From Tyto alba (lineage: Eukaryota > Chordata > Aves > Strigiformes > Tytonidae): DNA of 64,000 nucleotides. Position numbers and translations under genes: made by a program. The stretch is from contig NW_024881278.1 in NCBI RefSeq assembly GCF_018691265.1, positions 4,478,001 through 4,542,000 of the forward strand. The letters are read 5' to 3'. A model generated the notes under the pieces. It was not told where the DNA came from, made no database searches, and saw only the letters and a list, made by a program, of their open reading frames with translations. Of the stretch, positions 1 through 12,977 are shown piece after piece; positions within the stretch are counted from its first letter, which is position 1; every line of letters begins with the position of its first letter.

Positions 1-3000
1 CAGAAGCTGGGAAAGGAGCCTTTGCATATTCAGCACTTGTTAAAGGAATGAAATATAGTGCTGTGTGGTGGTGTTGTATCCTGAAACCTGGGCATTCAGC
101 AGCAGTTCCTTTTGACGTTGCGTAGCTCTCTGGCCGCACAGCACCTGATCACAAAGCTAATCATCTTTCCCATCCTTCCTGGCTTTGCTAGAAAAGCTGT
201 CCTGTCTGCTTGTATGGCACGCCGAAGGGTGTCATATGGGTTGCAAATACAACGGCAGCATCTGTGACCTCCCTTAGGGAGGAAGGATACAGTGTACTAT
301 CCTCCTTTGTTTATGGGACACCACCACAGTTGCATTTTTACAGCCAGATGTCCTTGCCCCAAGCTAGCGTGTGGTGACAAGTGGGTGGCCTGTGCAGGGC
401 GCGGTGTCTCTCTGTAGCATGGGATGAGTTTTTCCAGCCAAAATCATGTTCAAATCCCCGGCTAAAATGGCGAGGGTTTGTCTTCATACTGCTCGTGGCA
501 AAGCCACCTTTAGGCTGTCAGAGCCAGCTGAAGAACCTGATTCAGGTTCTCCATCACCTGATGGAGTCCTACCAGCCAGGAAACTATGTGAGTCATCTCA
601 TATTAGAAGATATTTAATGGCTATTTTAGGAGGTTTGCAGCTTCAGCCTCCCTTCTTGCAATGGCTAAGATGAACTGTTGGCATGAGCCTGAGCATTTCC
701 ACTGCAGACTACCTAAAGAGCAGCTGCACCAGGTACCGGCACAGGGCCTCTCAGCTGAGTGGGTGGTAGAAAAAGGAGAGGCACAGATTTTGCCAGGGCA
801 AGCTGCAACTGCAGAGTAAGGCTTTGTCCTTTTATTCCTGCAGCTCTGCAGAAGCTTTGTGCAGCGCTGTCACAGTGGCAACCCAATCCTTGCTATGACC
901 CTACACAGGTTTTAATGGTCCTTCCTAAGAGTCTGCTCATGGCCTCTGCTGAAGACAAGAAGAGAGGTGAGGTGGAGCAGTGGTCTGGCCCAGTGAGGCC
1001 ATTCCCATGTATTTCGTTTATAATTTTCTCTCTTGAACTTCAGAGCCAGGAGGGGATGTCACGGCTGTACAGCCAGGAAAAACCCGCGATGTCTGCAAGA
1101 GCCAGCAGCTGGGGATGTCCAGAGTTTGGCAGCTGCTAAAGACAGCTAAGGACATCAAGCAACTGGCTGCTCCCAGCAGTTGGGTGCCAGCAGGGCTATT
1201 TCACATATCCAGACAGCAACAATTACAGGGTCACAATTATTTTTGGCCACTGCTACAGGGTCTCCGCTATCTCCTAATCTAGGCAGCAAGTAGAAGTGTT
1301 TGTTCATGGCCTGCTCCATTGTCCATCCCCAGCTTTTCTCTGTGGTGGTACATTGTTTGTGATGCTGTTTAAATCCTCCTGCCAGCCCCAACAATGCCTC
1401 GCACAATCCCAGCGTGTCGGGAGCTTCCAGGCCGCAGAAAAAAACGATCCTGCTCAGCCCAGCTCTGTTTGTTGCGAAGTGTTTGCTTAGTGATTAACTC
1501 ATGCACGGACATACGCAGCCACAAATCTCTAGGTCGTCTCACAGCCTTTTCATTCAATTAAGTCTGTTGACTTAGTCTCATTTTGAGCAGTAACTGGATT
1601 TAGATAAGGCAGTGGAAACCAAAACATCAATTGTGTGATTTCTGGCCCAGCCGGTATGTTGATCTGAAGGGAATGTTTGTGCGGGCGATAACCGAGGTAG
1701 TGCAGCAATTAGGAAAAAGTCATTTGGTCCAAAGACTTCTATAAAGTAAAAATGCTCTGTGCTAAGTGCAAGCACTGGCCAGCGGAAGCAAAGGGAGCTG
1801 CCTGCCTCTGTAAACTCCCTCTTGGCCTCACTTGATGTGCCATGCTGTGAACAGTGGCCAGTAACAGAGATGTCGTGGTCGGGCAGGGGCTGTGCTGGAG
1901 CCCAGCTGATAGACCCGTAACTGCTTCTCTGAAGCCAGCAAAGCTCTACAGGGATGTAATCATTTGGGATTTAGCCAGTTACTTTTTGTCAGCAGCAGAC
2001 CAAAGTTATTCTGGGATACTTTCTCCCCACAAGCTGTAGGGCATGAATTTACACTCAGTTCCTTAGGGGCCTGATTTGCTCAACGTGAACCAGCCCTCAC
2101 CGCACACATCCCTGGGAAGAGGAGATGCAGGTGGCACACCCTCAGCATCTTCACTCCTTAGAATACAGGTGGCCCAGATGGAAAAATCATCTATACGACA
2201 ATAGCTGATGTCTCCCTCTATAAGCAAGATAAAAGAAAGCTCCTCTATGTGCAAGCATATGTTTTTGTGATGCACTCTTGTGTCTTCTGCTTACACACTA
2301 TAGTCAGAAAACATATTGGGAAACATATGTTGTAATATATTTGTGAAAAGCACATTTCAATGCACGATATTTTTGGTCCCATTCTTTTCCAGATAACTGT
2401 TAAGCTAATGGGGAGTAGAGGGAATTCCTGACATCCTGCAAATCTTCAGCAAGAAGCACGCAGGAAGAGTACAGAAAAAGACAGCGAAAAGACATTACTT
2501 CCTATGCTCACGAGATAAGGTACACCATTGGAAGATAGCAAAAGTATTACTGACTTCCTCTTTCTTTTTACTTATAGTAGGGGCTGATTCTTCCTCAAAT
2601 TATCCTCTGTTTCCTTCTGACATAAATCTGTAAACCTAAGGAGATCATTCTAGCTTATTGCACTTTGAGAACTGCTGATGGACATTGACAGGGGTCAAAT
2701 ACATTGTCAGTGGTTTCTAAACAGCGGGCTGCATGCAGCCTCAGCACGTATATTCCTCCAGACAGCACAGCTTCACCACTGCGGGAAGAGGGGAATTTGT
2801 TGCTTCAAATAATTTTTCTTCCCAGTTCCTCCCACTTTGCTTCTTTCTCTTTTGGGCCATGTAGCACTTTTCATAGAGGTGACATTGGAAGCAATGTAAA
2901 ACCAGCGTTTATTGAGAAAAGTGCTTTGCCCATGTGCATCCCATGGGGTGGTGATGGGGAGGAGGTGCTAAGCACCTTCAGACGTTGAGCCAATACTTCA

Positions 3001-3704
3001 CGTCGTCGCTCCTGGTTTAGAATGGGCATCACACCAACCAGCCTAAGCAGTAATATGCTGCTATGTGCACTTTCAGCTCTGCTCCTTATTTGACCTTCCC
3101 ACATGGAGCACACAGACACATGGGAAGAGCATGTTTTAGCACACTCAGACTCAGTGTTTCCGTCGGTGACTTGGATGGTGGAGTGCTTTCGGCTTCCTTG
3201 CACTAGGACATTGCAAGAGTGGTGGCAGTACACCACGCACTGGAGACTCACCCCCCGCCTTGCTCCCCAGCCTGTGACTGTTTCTGTCACAGCCACTGCC
3301 CTTGGAAGCAGGACGAGCATGTAAAAACCTTCTTCCTTTGGGCTGCGAGGGCAGTAGCTGCTGTGCTCCTGTCCCCCAGCGGCGTGGGGCCCCACGGTGC
3401 AGCTGAGCAGCTCCTGGGACCAGAGCAAGTGGCTGCGCACGTGTGTATACACACACGGACACAAACACTTAATTGTTGGCAACTTAGCATATATTAAACA
3501 TCTTCTGGTAGCGATGAAAGATGGCATCCTCCCAGAGTTTTGCATACCTGTGAGCTAATCAGCCCTTTGTGTGAAAGCGTAGGTGGGGACTCTTCTAACA
3601 ATACGAAGTTGATTAGCTCATCATCTTGGCTTTAGGGGCATATTGATGTGCCCATCCTGCTTTCAGAGCTATGAATAATCCAGCTTTGCTGCCATCCTCT
3701 TATT
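1..3704. other. Unique non-coding DNA
   Basis: I see no recognisable exon, RNA gene or repeat family here. Short open frames occur on both strands, and the longest (minus strand, about 2871-3545) has no domain, no codon-usage signature and no family resemblance. A short GC-rich patch lies at about 3240-3440. Spliced exons of a lncRNA cannot be excluded by eye. Confidence 0.6.
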
Positions 3705-3727
3705 AAAAAAAAAAAAAAAAAAAAAAA
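3705..3727. repeat. A23 homopolymer
   Basis: Twenty-three uninterrupted A residues are followed by a short GA run. No retrotransposon body is recognisable immediately upstream and no target-site duplication is obvious. It could be a decayed poly(A) tail on the plus strand or simple slippage expansion. Confidence 0.95.
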
Positions 3728-4254
3728 GAGAGAGTGTAGTTTCAGGGCTTGGTACTCAAGCCTGTTTCTCGGTACAGGTGATGAGTAGGTACTCCTCTAT
3801 TATTCACTGGTATCACTCTTGGCTTCAGGTCTCCTTTGGACAGCTGTCGGTGTCAGAAATGATACCCATCTGACAGAAATAATTGTTATTTTTCAACCAT
3901 TCATTGGAATAACATCGTTGAAGATTAGGCATGTGTGATTCACTGTCAAAGTGAGAGGACCATCAACAGAAGTCTGTGCTGGTCATGGTTCATTTAAATC
4001 TCTGTTAAACAGTTCGGATGGTGGAGCAGGCAGGGCTCTTACAGTATGTTAAAACAACAAAATAGGCTGGGAGACCCCCAAATTTGGGAGAGGAGGAGGA
4101 TTTATTTTAAATGTCCTGAATAAACATTAGAAATAGTCTTACATGAAAAAGAAAGTGCATAATTAAAATACACATAAGGAACCAGGTCACAGTACTGGCA
4201 ATATGCCAGGGGAGCTGGTAGAGGACAAGCTCAAATCTAAGTCTACCGTGTGAT

Positions 4255-4745
4255 GCTGTGGGCAGACAGATACTTGTTATTAGAAGAGGTAATAAGAACA
4301 CCCTTTACATGGAGGTCATTCTGGTGCTGGAGGGGCCCAGACCACAGATCTGCGCTCCATACTTCAAATAAAGCTGTAAACACAGGAGGAAGTCTGGAGG
4401 AGAGCAACAGGACTGATAAGAGGTTTCAAAAAACATGACCTGTAAGGAATTTTTTTTTTAATGAGATTTGTTTAGTCTAGAGAAGACTGAGGACAGCTGT
4501 GAAGAGACTTCATATGTGAAGACAGTATCTGAAAGGGGTATAGTAAAAGGGTACAGTGACCATTGGTTCTATTTTCATGGAGAAGGACAAGATCTAGTTG
4601 GCTTTATTTGCAGCAATGCGGAGGAGGTGAGAGTTTAGGAAAGCTCTATCCATAAAGAGAGGGAGATGCTGCAACTAACGCTGCAGAGAGGCTTTGGGAT
4701 CTCCATCTCTTGGAGTTTCCAAGAGTTTAAACTAATGTACAACAG
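4255..4745 (+). mobile_element. CR1-clade LINE fragment, 3' part, sense
   Basis: The stretch keeps the order of landmarks typical of the CR1 3' region. These are a 'ctggtgctggagg' block, 'gaggagagcaacaggactgataagagg', 'tttagtctagagaagactgagg' and 'tatctgaaaggggtatag'. A block close to 'acaagatctagttgg' follows, and then 'gggatctccatctcttggag'. The copy is strongly diverged, and no coding frame or octamer tail survives, so it is old and dead. I matched it to remembered CR1 consensus features rather than to a computed alignment. The boundaries are approximate, and the 5' side may start slightly earlier. Confidence 0.8.
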
Positions 4746-7035
4746 GAGTGGCGTATGCAGAGGCACAGAGAGATGCCAGAGGGCCTCTCTGTATCTACAT
4801 GCATTTGCTTAAATCCATTCTTCAGGGTTTACTGCTTTGGTGACAGTAGCAGAAGGCATGTTGGACTCAAGTTTGGTTGCTAAAATGGGAAACATGCTGA
4901 TAGGTGGGTATATTTGCAGAGAAAATGTTGATAAGACAGGAAAAATGATATCATTAGCAGAAACAAGAGACAAAAGTTTTAGATATTCTGCTTCAAAAAA
5001 GTATATTTAAGGGAAATGAGCCCTTTGGCAAAACAGTGTTTCATTAAACAAAAGTTTTAGATGGAAAAATTTGCAATGAGCTCTGTAGATTAGCAGCCCA
5101 ACAAAATCCCAAGACATCTGAAGTGTAATTACTGATCCTGGAAATGGTTGGTTTTTGCCATTTGGGATTAAACAGAGAGAACACAACACCCTCTTTATGC
5201 AATGGAAAGATGGGTAAAAAGATTGTCAGGGGAGCCTGAGAGTAGTTTCACCTGCAGAAAAGGCAATACAGGAATAAGTATCCAGAAAGATTCTGTGTAA
5301 TAACTTGCCAAATTAAGAGGGAAATGGTATCTCTCACAATGTCAAAGAAGGACTGCAGTTAAGGGATGAGAGTCAGAAACCCAGCATTCAAAAACTGCTA
5401 GTTCTCACAAAGCCTGCACTTATATGTATTCAGTCCAGGAAACTGGTTAGTGGGATGTGAAACTACCATATGTTTTTGCAGATGCTACAAATATGTGTGC
5501 TTTCCTTATGTATATATGCTTTATACCCACTTTTGAAAATGGGACAAAGCCTTCCAGTGCTCCAGGAGCAAAACTCTTGAGAATGTACAGATCTGAGATG
5601 ATGTGATTAATGTTTCTGGACAGTAATTTCACTTTCCCCTATTGAGGCTTGGAAAAACAGAGGAGAGTGCAACAGGAGATATACACCAAAGATCAAGGCA
5701 GACACATCTGCCTGGCTGTCAGATTTCACGCCAACAAATTGGAAGAAAATTTTAAAAAACTAGCCAGATCTAATACTTGCTTTGGGAGTGCAAAGAGGTC
5801 TGAAAGGCTCCTACACAGATATTTATGCCTGGCATAAAACCACCACAGAAACACCTGTGTTTCTCTCTTTGCTTTTGCCATCCCTTTAGTAGAAGTATGT
5901 CAAGTGAATATGAATGAATGAGATCTCCCTGTTGAAATAGTCTTGAGTTTGTGTCACTTCAGTTAAGAGGAGGTTGTAATGTCCACCCCTGCTCAATAGC
6001 TGTCCTTCCAAACACTTTAAGTTGCAGGTTTACATCTTAAATCAACACTCCTGCAAGTATGGGAGACAGGGGACCATAAATGCTCAAAAATATTTTTTTT
6101 TTCTCCAAAGCTCCAGGGAGATTTGCACCCTGAGACACCATCTTTCTGTCAGGCATGGAGGATGAACTACCTTCATCACCGTCTTGCTCTTAACTTTAAT
6201 TTCCAGCACAAATAGCCTCAAACTACTCTGGAGTTGGGGCATATGACACTGCCAGATGATTACACATTGCCTCTTAATACAAAGCCAATTGTGTTTATAC
6301 TCCATTACTCAGTTCCAAATTACAAGCCTTATCTCACAGGAAGCTTGGGATGGCTCTATAGTTTCAGAAACCTCATGGTAAAAGGGTCAGGTTTTAAATA
6401 TAGTGTTTTCCAGAACGACTATCTTTAAAATATAGTGCTGTTCAAATCTTCTGTTTCCTTTAATGCTATTTTCAGGTTGTTTTTTTTCAAATTAAACATT
6501 AGGCTTAGCAACATGCATGAGAAGTTAGATTAAAGGGACAGGGCTTGGGTTTTCCGTGTCCGTCCAGAAATAGCTATTCCCTGGGTGGGCCAGGTGAAGT
6601 CGAGCAAGGTTATTGTCACACGGCTTCCCCCTGGCTTTCTGGGTGGAGAAGAGAGAGATGTGACTGGCTGCTTGCAGAAAAATCTGACCAAAAGCTTTGG
6701 GCCACATCCTTTGTGGAGGGTAAATCAACATCGTCTGAGTGGCATTTCTGGAACCATGACTATTTTCATCAGGATCAGGCCTTTTACATATGGTGAGGAA
6801 GTGGTAAAGATCACAAAGGGAGGGAAAGATATACATGCATGGCAATAATTGCAAAAAGCTATGGGGTTTTCCTATGTAGGTGGTGGTATTTTCTCTAAAG
6901 AATTAAAGCGTGGCTTTCCCAGCACTCTTTCCCTTTAAGGACTCATGCTGAGCAGCGTGTCCCGATAAGACAACAAGCCCAGATGCCCAGAGGAAGAACA
7001 GTGTTGCTGTGAAGACACAGGCCCAAAAGGCAAAA
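4746..7035. other. Unique AT-rich non-coding DNA
   Basis: No gene or confident repeat is visible. A 15-base direct repeat (acaaaagttttagat) occurs twice, near 4972 and 5047. The largest frames are about 60-110 codons, overlap one another on both strands and resemble nothing known to me. Confidence 0.55.
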
Positions 7036-7105
7036 TGTCTGGATTTTATTTGCAGCTCTGCCACAAACTTCCTGGATGATCGTAGCCAAGTTAACCAGGT
7101 CCATT
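7036..7105 (+). mobile_element. MIR-type SINE fragment
   Basis: The text 'gctctgccacaaacttcctg' followed by 'gccaagttaacc' matches the MIR core, in which 'gctctgccacta.cttgctg' is followed by 'ggcaagt.acttaacc'. Only about 70 bp is recognisable. It lies inside a 188-codon minus-strand frame, which argues that the frame is not an ancient gene. Confidence 0.65.
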
Positions 7106-8520
7106 TTTTTTGAAGCGGCGTCTGTGCCCTTGCTGCATATGCATGAAGCGCACACTCGCCATTCAGGGCTTTGCGCAAAAGTCCAAGAAATGCAAAGCTG
7201 TAAAGAAACGCCCGCCGCCTACGCGCTGCCCTGTTTTCCCCAGGCAGAGGGTGATGATCTGGTGAAGCCGCTGGATCCCTGCCGGCAGGGATTCGGATCC
7301 AGAAACTGGCAAGAGCACCAGAGCAGCTGTGCTGCTCCGGATCAAAGCCCACCTTGCCCGACGGCCCGCTGCCGGCAGCCGGGGGAAGTGGGCACCCGAG
7401 GAGGAAAGCGAAATAAAGGGTGAGCAGAGCTGGATGCACCCACGCTGCACTTTCCCAGCCTCTAACCATTCAAGGCACGGGGACTTCCAGAGCGAGGAGT
7501 AATTCGTACGAACTTAGCAACCCTCAAAGGATTTCTAAACCTGGGAGCGTGAGTAGTCCAGGACAAGCTCTCAGGGCACCTTGGGATTCCTAGCTTCCCC
7601 ACGGCAGGACTCATTTCTTCAGCTCTACATCAGACTTACAGGGTCACACGGGGCTTTTGTCTCTGCTACAAAGGAGAGCCTTCCCATCGCTGTGTCAGCT
7701 CCCTGCCTCTCACGAGGAAGTGATGCCGCCTGCCAGGGAGTTGGGGCTAAATACACTGATGTTTCCTCATGCCTTGGAAGGGAAGAGATGTCTGGAGAGA
7801 ATTATTGTTGTGGTGTATAGGAGCTTTGCCAGTACAGTGCCCTGTAATAACAGCTACTCTTCCTTCAGGTCATTGTTACCAATTTTTTAGTACTCTTGAT
7901 CATGACAAGTAGATCTTGAGTTTAAAGAAATGCCTGCCTTCTCCCTCCTTTTTCGTAACTTACTAAATGGATTTTTGAGATTTTCTTTCTTAACGGCAGT
8001 GTATCCAAATACACCTGTTCAAATTGTCATCTTCCAGGTCTTTCCTCCAAGGAGCCACAGGGCTGTAACCAGATAACCAACACATTTGCGCCCTGTCGCC
8101 ATGGCTCAATAAGAACTGAAGCATGAGGAAATACTCTGAGGGGCACTACAGATGATGAAACTGGACTTAGAATAAAGAAAGGTCTTTCTGCTCCCAGGGG
8201 CAGCCTCGCATCTGCTTTGTCCATGTCCCATGAGCAAGCTACTGCCTGGAAGCCACTGAGCTGAGTTAGAGTGGTGGTAGGTTGAGCTTTCGCACCGATT
8301 TGCGGTGGGGTTCATGCAACTGGGCTGAGGACAGCATTAATGTGGCTACACGGCTTTCATCTGGAGATGGCTTTTGTCCAGTTGGCTGAGAAGGGGGCTG
8401 GATTGACAGGAAGCTGTTTGCATCGGCCAGTGTAGACATGCCCAAATTCTCCTAAGGTACTACTGGAGGGTACTCAGATGTTACAGTGATGAGGGCAGTC
8501 TGAGAACCTGTTTAGACCAG
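7106..8520. other. Unique DNA with a GC-rich patch
   Basis: Positions 7190-7420 are GC-rich with several CpGs and hexamers such as gccggc. The rest is ordinary unique sequence. No promoter, exon or repeat family can be supported. Confidence 0.5.
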
Positions 8521-8662
8521 AATACGGGTTTCAGTGGCAGTTTTCTGGCTGATTAATTGGGTGACTTTGTGCAAGTCTCAACTTGCTGTTGCCCTATCCA
8601 ATAAATGGGAATAGCAGCATTTGCCTCCCTTTGTAAAGCACTTTGAGGTCTACGGATAATCC
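8521..8662 (+). mobile_element. MIR/CORE-type SINE fragment
   Basis: The region contains 'cagtggcag', then 'ttgggtgactttgtgcaagtc', 'aataaatgggaatagcagc' and 'ttgtaaagcactttgaggtc'. These correspond in order to the MIR-like blocks for the 'gggcaagtc' segment, the 'aaaatggggataatagca' segment and the terminal 'aaagcgctttgagatctacgga'. It is one of the better preserved SINE copies here. Confidence 0.8.
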
Positions 8663-9527
8663 TCCTCCTTTTTCCCACCCATGATGATGGGACCAAGTAG
8701 AATCTTACGACACATTGAGTTTCTGTGGTCTAGCGTTTGCCAAGCATTTGAAAATGACTCTTTGGCTCGAGTTTACAATGTCTGTGATTGCCACGTGATT
8801 TTTCATGGAAGCTCCTAGTTGAAATCAGGTCACTATACAACTGAAAATGTATGGGATTAGCAAAGAAACTGAAGCAGTCATCAAGAGTGTACAGATCCAT
8901 GATGCTCTAAGCGTCCTGTCTGGGGCACCCTGCAATCACTAACAGCACAAATCAATAATCTCATCAATAACCTACAACACTTCGTGGTTCAAAGGTCTGC
9001 AAACATTTAAGAGCGGAAAACTCTAAAAGAAGAGAAGATTCCTCTTGACCACTGCTTTCTCCATTACCCAATAAGCTGTGCATGCAGCAGACAGAGCTAG
9101 AGAAATACGTCTCCATTGGGCACTGGGAGATGTTCTCATGACATAATGTTCAACATTTTGTATTCAAGGACCTTGTGCTGCTGTGAACAACTGATGTATT
9201 AGGACACAGTTTCTTCTTTCCCTGGATTTTCCTTGACCAGGGACGTTTTCTCCTACACTAGATATAAATCCTTTCTTAGATCTCATCCCTAGCAGGTACC
9301 AAAGGGATGTGTCATTGAGGCTACGCTATTTTTCACAGTGACCTGAAAGAAAACCTAAATCATTGCAAACAAACCTTACAAGTGACTTGGGAACTGAAAA
9401 AGAGAGTAAACAGTTAGGAAAATAGGTCACCGGTATACAGAGATCTTCTGAAAGAACATTGCAAGGCTGTATGAGCCTTGAAGAGCCAGGAAACCAGCAG
9501 AGATTTGTATCAGGCAGCATGATCTAA
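8663..9527. other. Unique non-coding DNA
   Basis: I see no gene, RNA or recognisable repeat. A palindromic stretch ending in 'ccacgtgatt' carries an E-box-like CACGTG near 8792, with no further support. Confidence 0.5.
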
Positions 9528-9660
9528 TGAGCTGACAGAAGAGAGGCTGAGGGCTGGCTTGATCACAATCTCTGTGTACTCACAAGAGGAAGAGAAATGT
9601 GGAAATGAGGCAGAGGTATACAGAAATTCGATGGCTGAAACTTAAAGCCAGACATTTTTT
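9528..9660 (+). mobile_element. L3/CR1-like LINE fragment, sense
   Basis: The segment runs through 'gagaggctgagggctggcttgatcacaatctctgtgtactcacaag...', and then 'cagaaattcgatggctgaaacttaaagccagaca'. This follows the ancient CR1/L3 block in which '.gcttgatca.agtctataagtac' is followed by 'atccaatggctggaagttgaagctagacaa'. It is heavily diverged and short. The match is from memory of the family, and the ends are uncertain. Confidence 0.65.
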
Positions 9661-10319
9661 ACCTTTTGTGGGGAGGGGGAAGAGGAGCAGTAGCTAACTT
9701 CAGAATAATGCTCCAAGGCTTCTGTAGTAGCTCCTGTAGCCCCCGAGTGGCTGGGGGCAGGTGTTTAAGAAAATAAGCTGTAGTTGCAAAAGAAATGAAC
9801 TGGAGGGTGTCCGATGGCCTTTGCCACGTGAGATAACAAATTATGTGATCTTCCCGAGTCCTATAGTTTGTGAACCAGTGTTTTGGATTTCTTCAGCCAC
9901 AGTAATGTAAAAGAGAACTCCATCTTCACATCTTGCCAAGCACTGAGCAGAGTTAGCAAAGGTTAAAGCATCTGAGAGGGGGTAGTGTTTTAAGACTCTC
10001 TCAACCCCAAATAGCAGGAACTATTTGGGCTAGCTTGAGTTACCTCTTTTCTTGTCCTTTGCCTTTACTGTATCATTACACGATGGCAACATCAGACTTA
10101 CCTGCTAGCATTTCTCCCTTTAAATAAGAAAAAAACTAAGTAACATAAAAAGAGCACATCAGTGAGCGCAAATAAAAGGCTGCTCTACATGCTGCTGCAA
10201 TTTCCCGAAGCAGCACTCAGGGCCTGCTCCTTGGACCAGGGCTATGAGGGACTCAGCACCTGACTGGACTGGACCCAGTGGCTGTGTATTTCATGAGTCC
10301 GATCAGATATGATCTGTCC
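9661..10319. other. Unique non-coding DNA
   Basis: No gene or repeat family is recognised. A purine-rich stretch (gggaggggga) occurs near 9670. Confidence 0.5.
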
Positions 10320-10820
10320 ATACACAAGCCATGTTTTACTTATAAAGTAAATTACATTACATGGACTATAATGTACGTTTTCAAAGGGGACCCACCTTAA
10401 AAACATTTTGTTTAATAAAATAACTTAATTAGAAGAGAGCTTCTGGCTGATGTGGTTGAGGCTGCGATAATTTTTCCTTCTCAAATCATTTTCTCTGTTT
10501 ATTATACTTAATTATAGTGTAATTACGTATCCATCCTCTAGGCAAATTATGCAATCAGAAAATGCGAGTGGTTCATTTGCCACTGCTGTTGGGACCAGTG
10601 TTTACATCCCTAGTTTAAAACATGAGCATCATTTCTATTATTTATAGTATGTACGTGCATGCATATATATAAAAGATGTTTCACACAGAATGAAGAATCA
10701 GTGTAAATGTTTTATTGGCAGTCATTTTTGCATCATCCAACTAATTCATTTGTGGCCTGCTAATAATGAAACCATCCAAAGCTCGGATAGGTAAAATTTT
10801 TACACCTTACCATGAATTTT
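10320..10820. promoter_or_regulatory. Candidate conserved non-coding element (AT-rich)
   Basis: About 500 bp is dense in homeodomain-type cores (TAATTA, TTAATTAG, ATTTAT) and has low CpG. It also has a TATATATAAAAG run at about 10663 and a Pbx/Hox-like 'tttattggcagtcatttttgcatcatcc'. It shows no simple-repeat expansion and resembles no transposon known to me. This texture is typical of vertebrate developmental enhancers, but conservation is inferred and not measured. Confidence 0.3.
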
Positions 10821-12977
10821 CTCAAACACAAAACACACACAGTTGTGGAACGTGGAAGTTCCACAGTTTAGCTTTAATTTAGGTGGGACGATTATTATTA
10901 CTCTTAAGAGCTTTTTTTTTTGCATTTCACTTCCTAATATTCTGGCCAGAATTTCTTAGCACAACAAGAGAGAAAGGAACCCCACAATATTTGGTTACGG
11001 GTTGTAGATCTGGGTTCAGGTCATGGCTTCAGACTAATCTTTTTTTTCTCCCATATGCTCCATGAACTTTCTAGCTGTGGCAGCACTGACTTTTAAAGGC
11101 TAGGCTATTCTCCCTCTTGTTTTTCTTGCTGGGAGTTGACAGATTGTGTTTGAACACAGTGAAAGATGAAGCCAAATGTCCAAATCTTGAAAACCCTTTT
11201 GAGGTCAAAGTTTTCTCCTTCTTTGGCCAGCTCTCAGAATGAAGACAAACTGGGTTCCCACTTGGCAATTTCAGCTTCTCTTCATGTGCTCATTTTGCAG
11301 AGATGAGGCCACGCACACCAACGGAGCAGGCGGGGAAGAAAGCACATCTGTTGGTGAAGCTCAGCCCAGCTCTGTTGGCATCAACCCCCCTGTTTATTAC
11401 AGCTGGCGAAGAGGTGAACCATCCATGCAAAATGGCAAGCCTACCTAACCATCACCTGGCCAGCCCCGCAGCTGATGGAAATCTGGATAACTATTTGATC
11501 TACCCCATTTTCCCCCTGCTGAAGAGCTGGCCCTGCCTTTTCAGTGTTGCACATCTGCATAGTGCTTTCCAGGAGTATCTTGCAAACACACCTTTGCAGG
11601 AAATAAAAGGCTTCAATGTGGTCTAGCTTCCAGCTCGTTCCCTGGTATTTTTATGAAGAGCCAACTTTTTGATTTGAAGAGCCAAATTTTATGAAGAGCC
11701 AGCGCAGGCACACAGGCAAAACTGAATTTTGCCACACTGCAACTGAAGGGCTGGGACTTGCCTGTAGAGCAGTGGGGAGGTTGAGGTAGAGCTGGAGTGG
11801 CACGGCTGGGTAGGGAGATCCAGGAACGTGTGACCTGGGGAGGGGGGCAATGGAAGAGCCAGGAGTGGTAGTCCCCCAGTTGGAGTTAGCAATCCAGGGA
11901 AGGAGAAATAAGATGGTTCCTGATCATCCTCACCAGTCCTGAAGCTCACCCGTGCAAACAGTGGCCTCAAATAGCCTTTCCCTCTCCCCACCCTCAAAAC
12001 ACAACCACTGCCCCATTCCTCCCTCTCCTTGAGAAGAGAGCTGTCAGTTGTGGTCTCTGAGGGAAAGGCGCTACCCCAGCCAGCCTGGGATAAATCTACG
12101 GAGTGGAGAATCAAAGCACAGATCCAGGCAGATACTTTGTGGTAACCTAAGATCCAATAAAAATCCGGGGAGATTTTTCAAAGGAGCCACCAAATACACC
12201 CAAGTAGATGCTGTTGCTCCATCCTGACCTGCTTGACCCACTGCGGAGGCTGCATGTTTGTTCACACAGGCAGGTAGGCCAAAACAGCCAAAACAGGGTG
12301 GAAATAGCCAAGCCGCTGGTTTGCAGTGTTGGCTGCAAAGTCCCTGCACGCAGCAGGTAGGACAAGATGTGCCAACAGCCCCAAGTCTGCAAGCATGGAG
12401 TGCTGAAGGACCACAAGACCGGGCACTGACTCAGTCCACGGCAAGTAGGCATCTCCCCAGAGCGGGATGAGATGGGAGTAGTAGGTATGTAAGATGTTTT
12501 TGTTTTTTCCTGATGTTATCCCCATTTTCCCAGGTCCCAGCTTCAGACAGCCGTCTGCCATCCACTTTGGCCAGACACCGAGACGCTAGCAATTGGCTGG
12601 TGTTACTGTCATGAGCAAAGGTAGAGTGCTATGAATTGTCTGGACCTTGTCAGCCTTTTCCCGCAGTGATTTTGCATGGTGTGAAATAGGTCGGGACTCG
12701 GCGAATGATGCTCTGGCTGATCGGCCCACTGCCAGAGGAGGATTTGTCCAATATAGTCTCACTTGTTTTTTGGGTGTGGCCTGAAAGAGAGCGTTTGAGC
12801 CAATATTTGTTGGGGTTTTTCCACACTTTGTTATGAAACCCTTGGTTTTCCCATGCCTTGAATTTTGGACTATATGCCTTAAAAAGCAGTATTACATGCG
12901 CCTAGCTCCAAGGTAACACTTTCCACCTGTTGGTTTGTAAACGCTATAGAATGAATGTTGTATTTAACTATATTTGA
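10821..12977. other. Unique non-coding DNA
   Basis: The interval includes overlapping frames on both strands at 11690-12560, where composition is GC-richer. None shows a domain or consistent frame. The segment '...gttgtagatctgggttcaggtcatggctt' (about 11000-11030) could be a very short MIR 5' piece, but the support is too weak for a separate call. Confidence 0.5.
11650..11702 (+). repeat. Short irregular tandem repeat
   Basis: The motif 'tgaagagcca' occurs three times within about 50 bp (core gaagagcc at 11655, 11676 and 11693). The copies are separated by T-rich spacers, giving unit spacings of 21 and 17 bp. The array is probably a local duplication. Confidence 0.7.

Noticed and set aside
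447..470. tRNA B-box-like 'gttcaaatcccc'
   Set aside because: No A box at the right distance, no cloverleaf, and no SINE sequence follows.
2871..3545. Minus-strand 224-codon open frame
   Set aside because: No recognisable domain, signal or repeat pattern, and other frames on both strands are also open across the GC-rich centre. A chance frame is the simplest reading.
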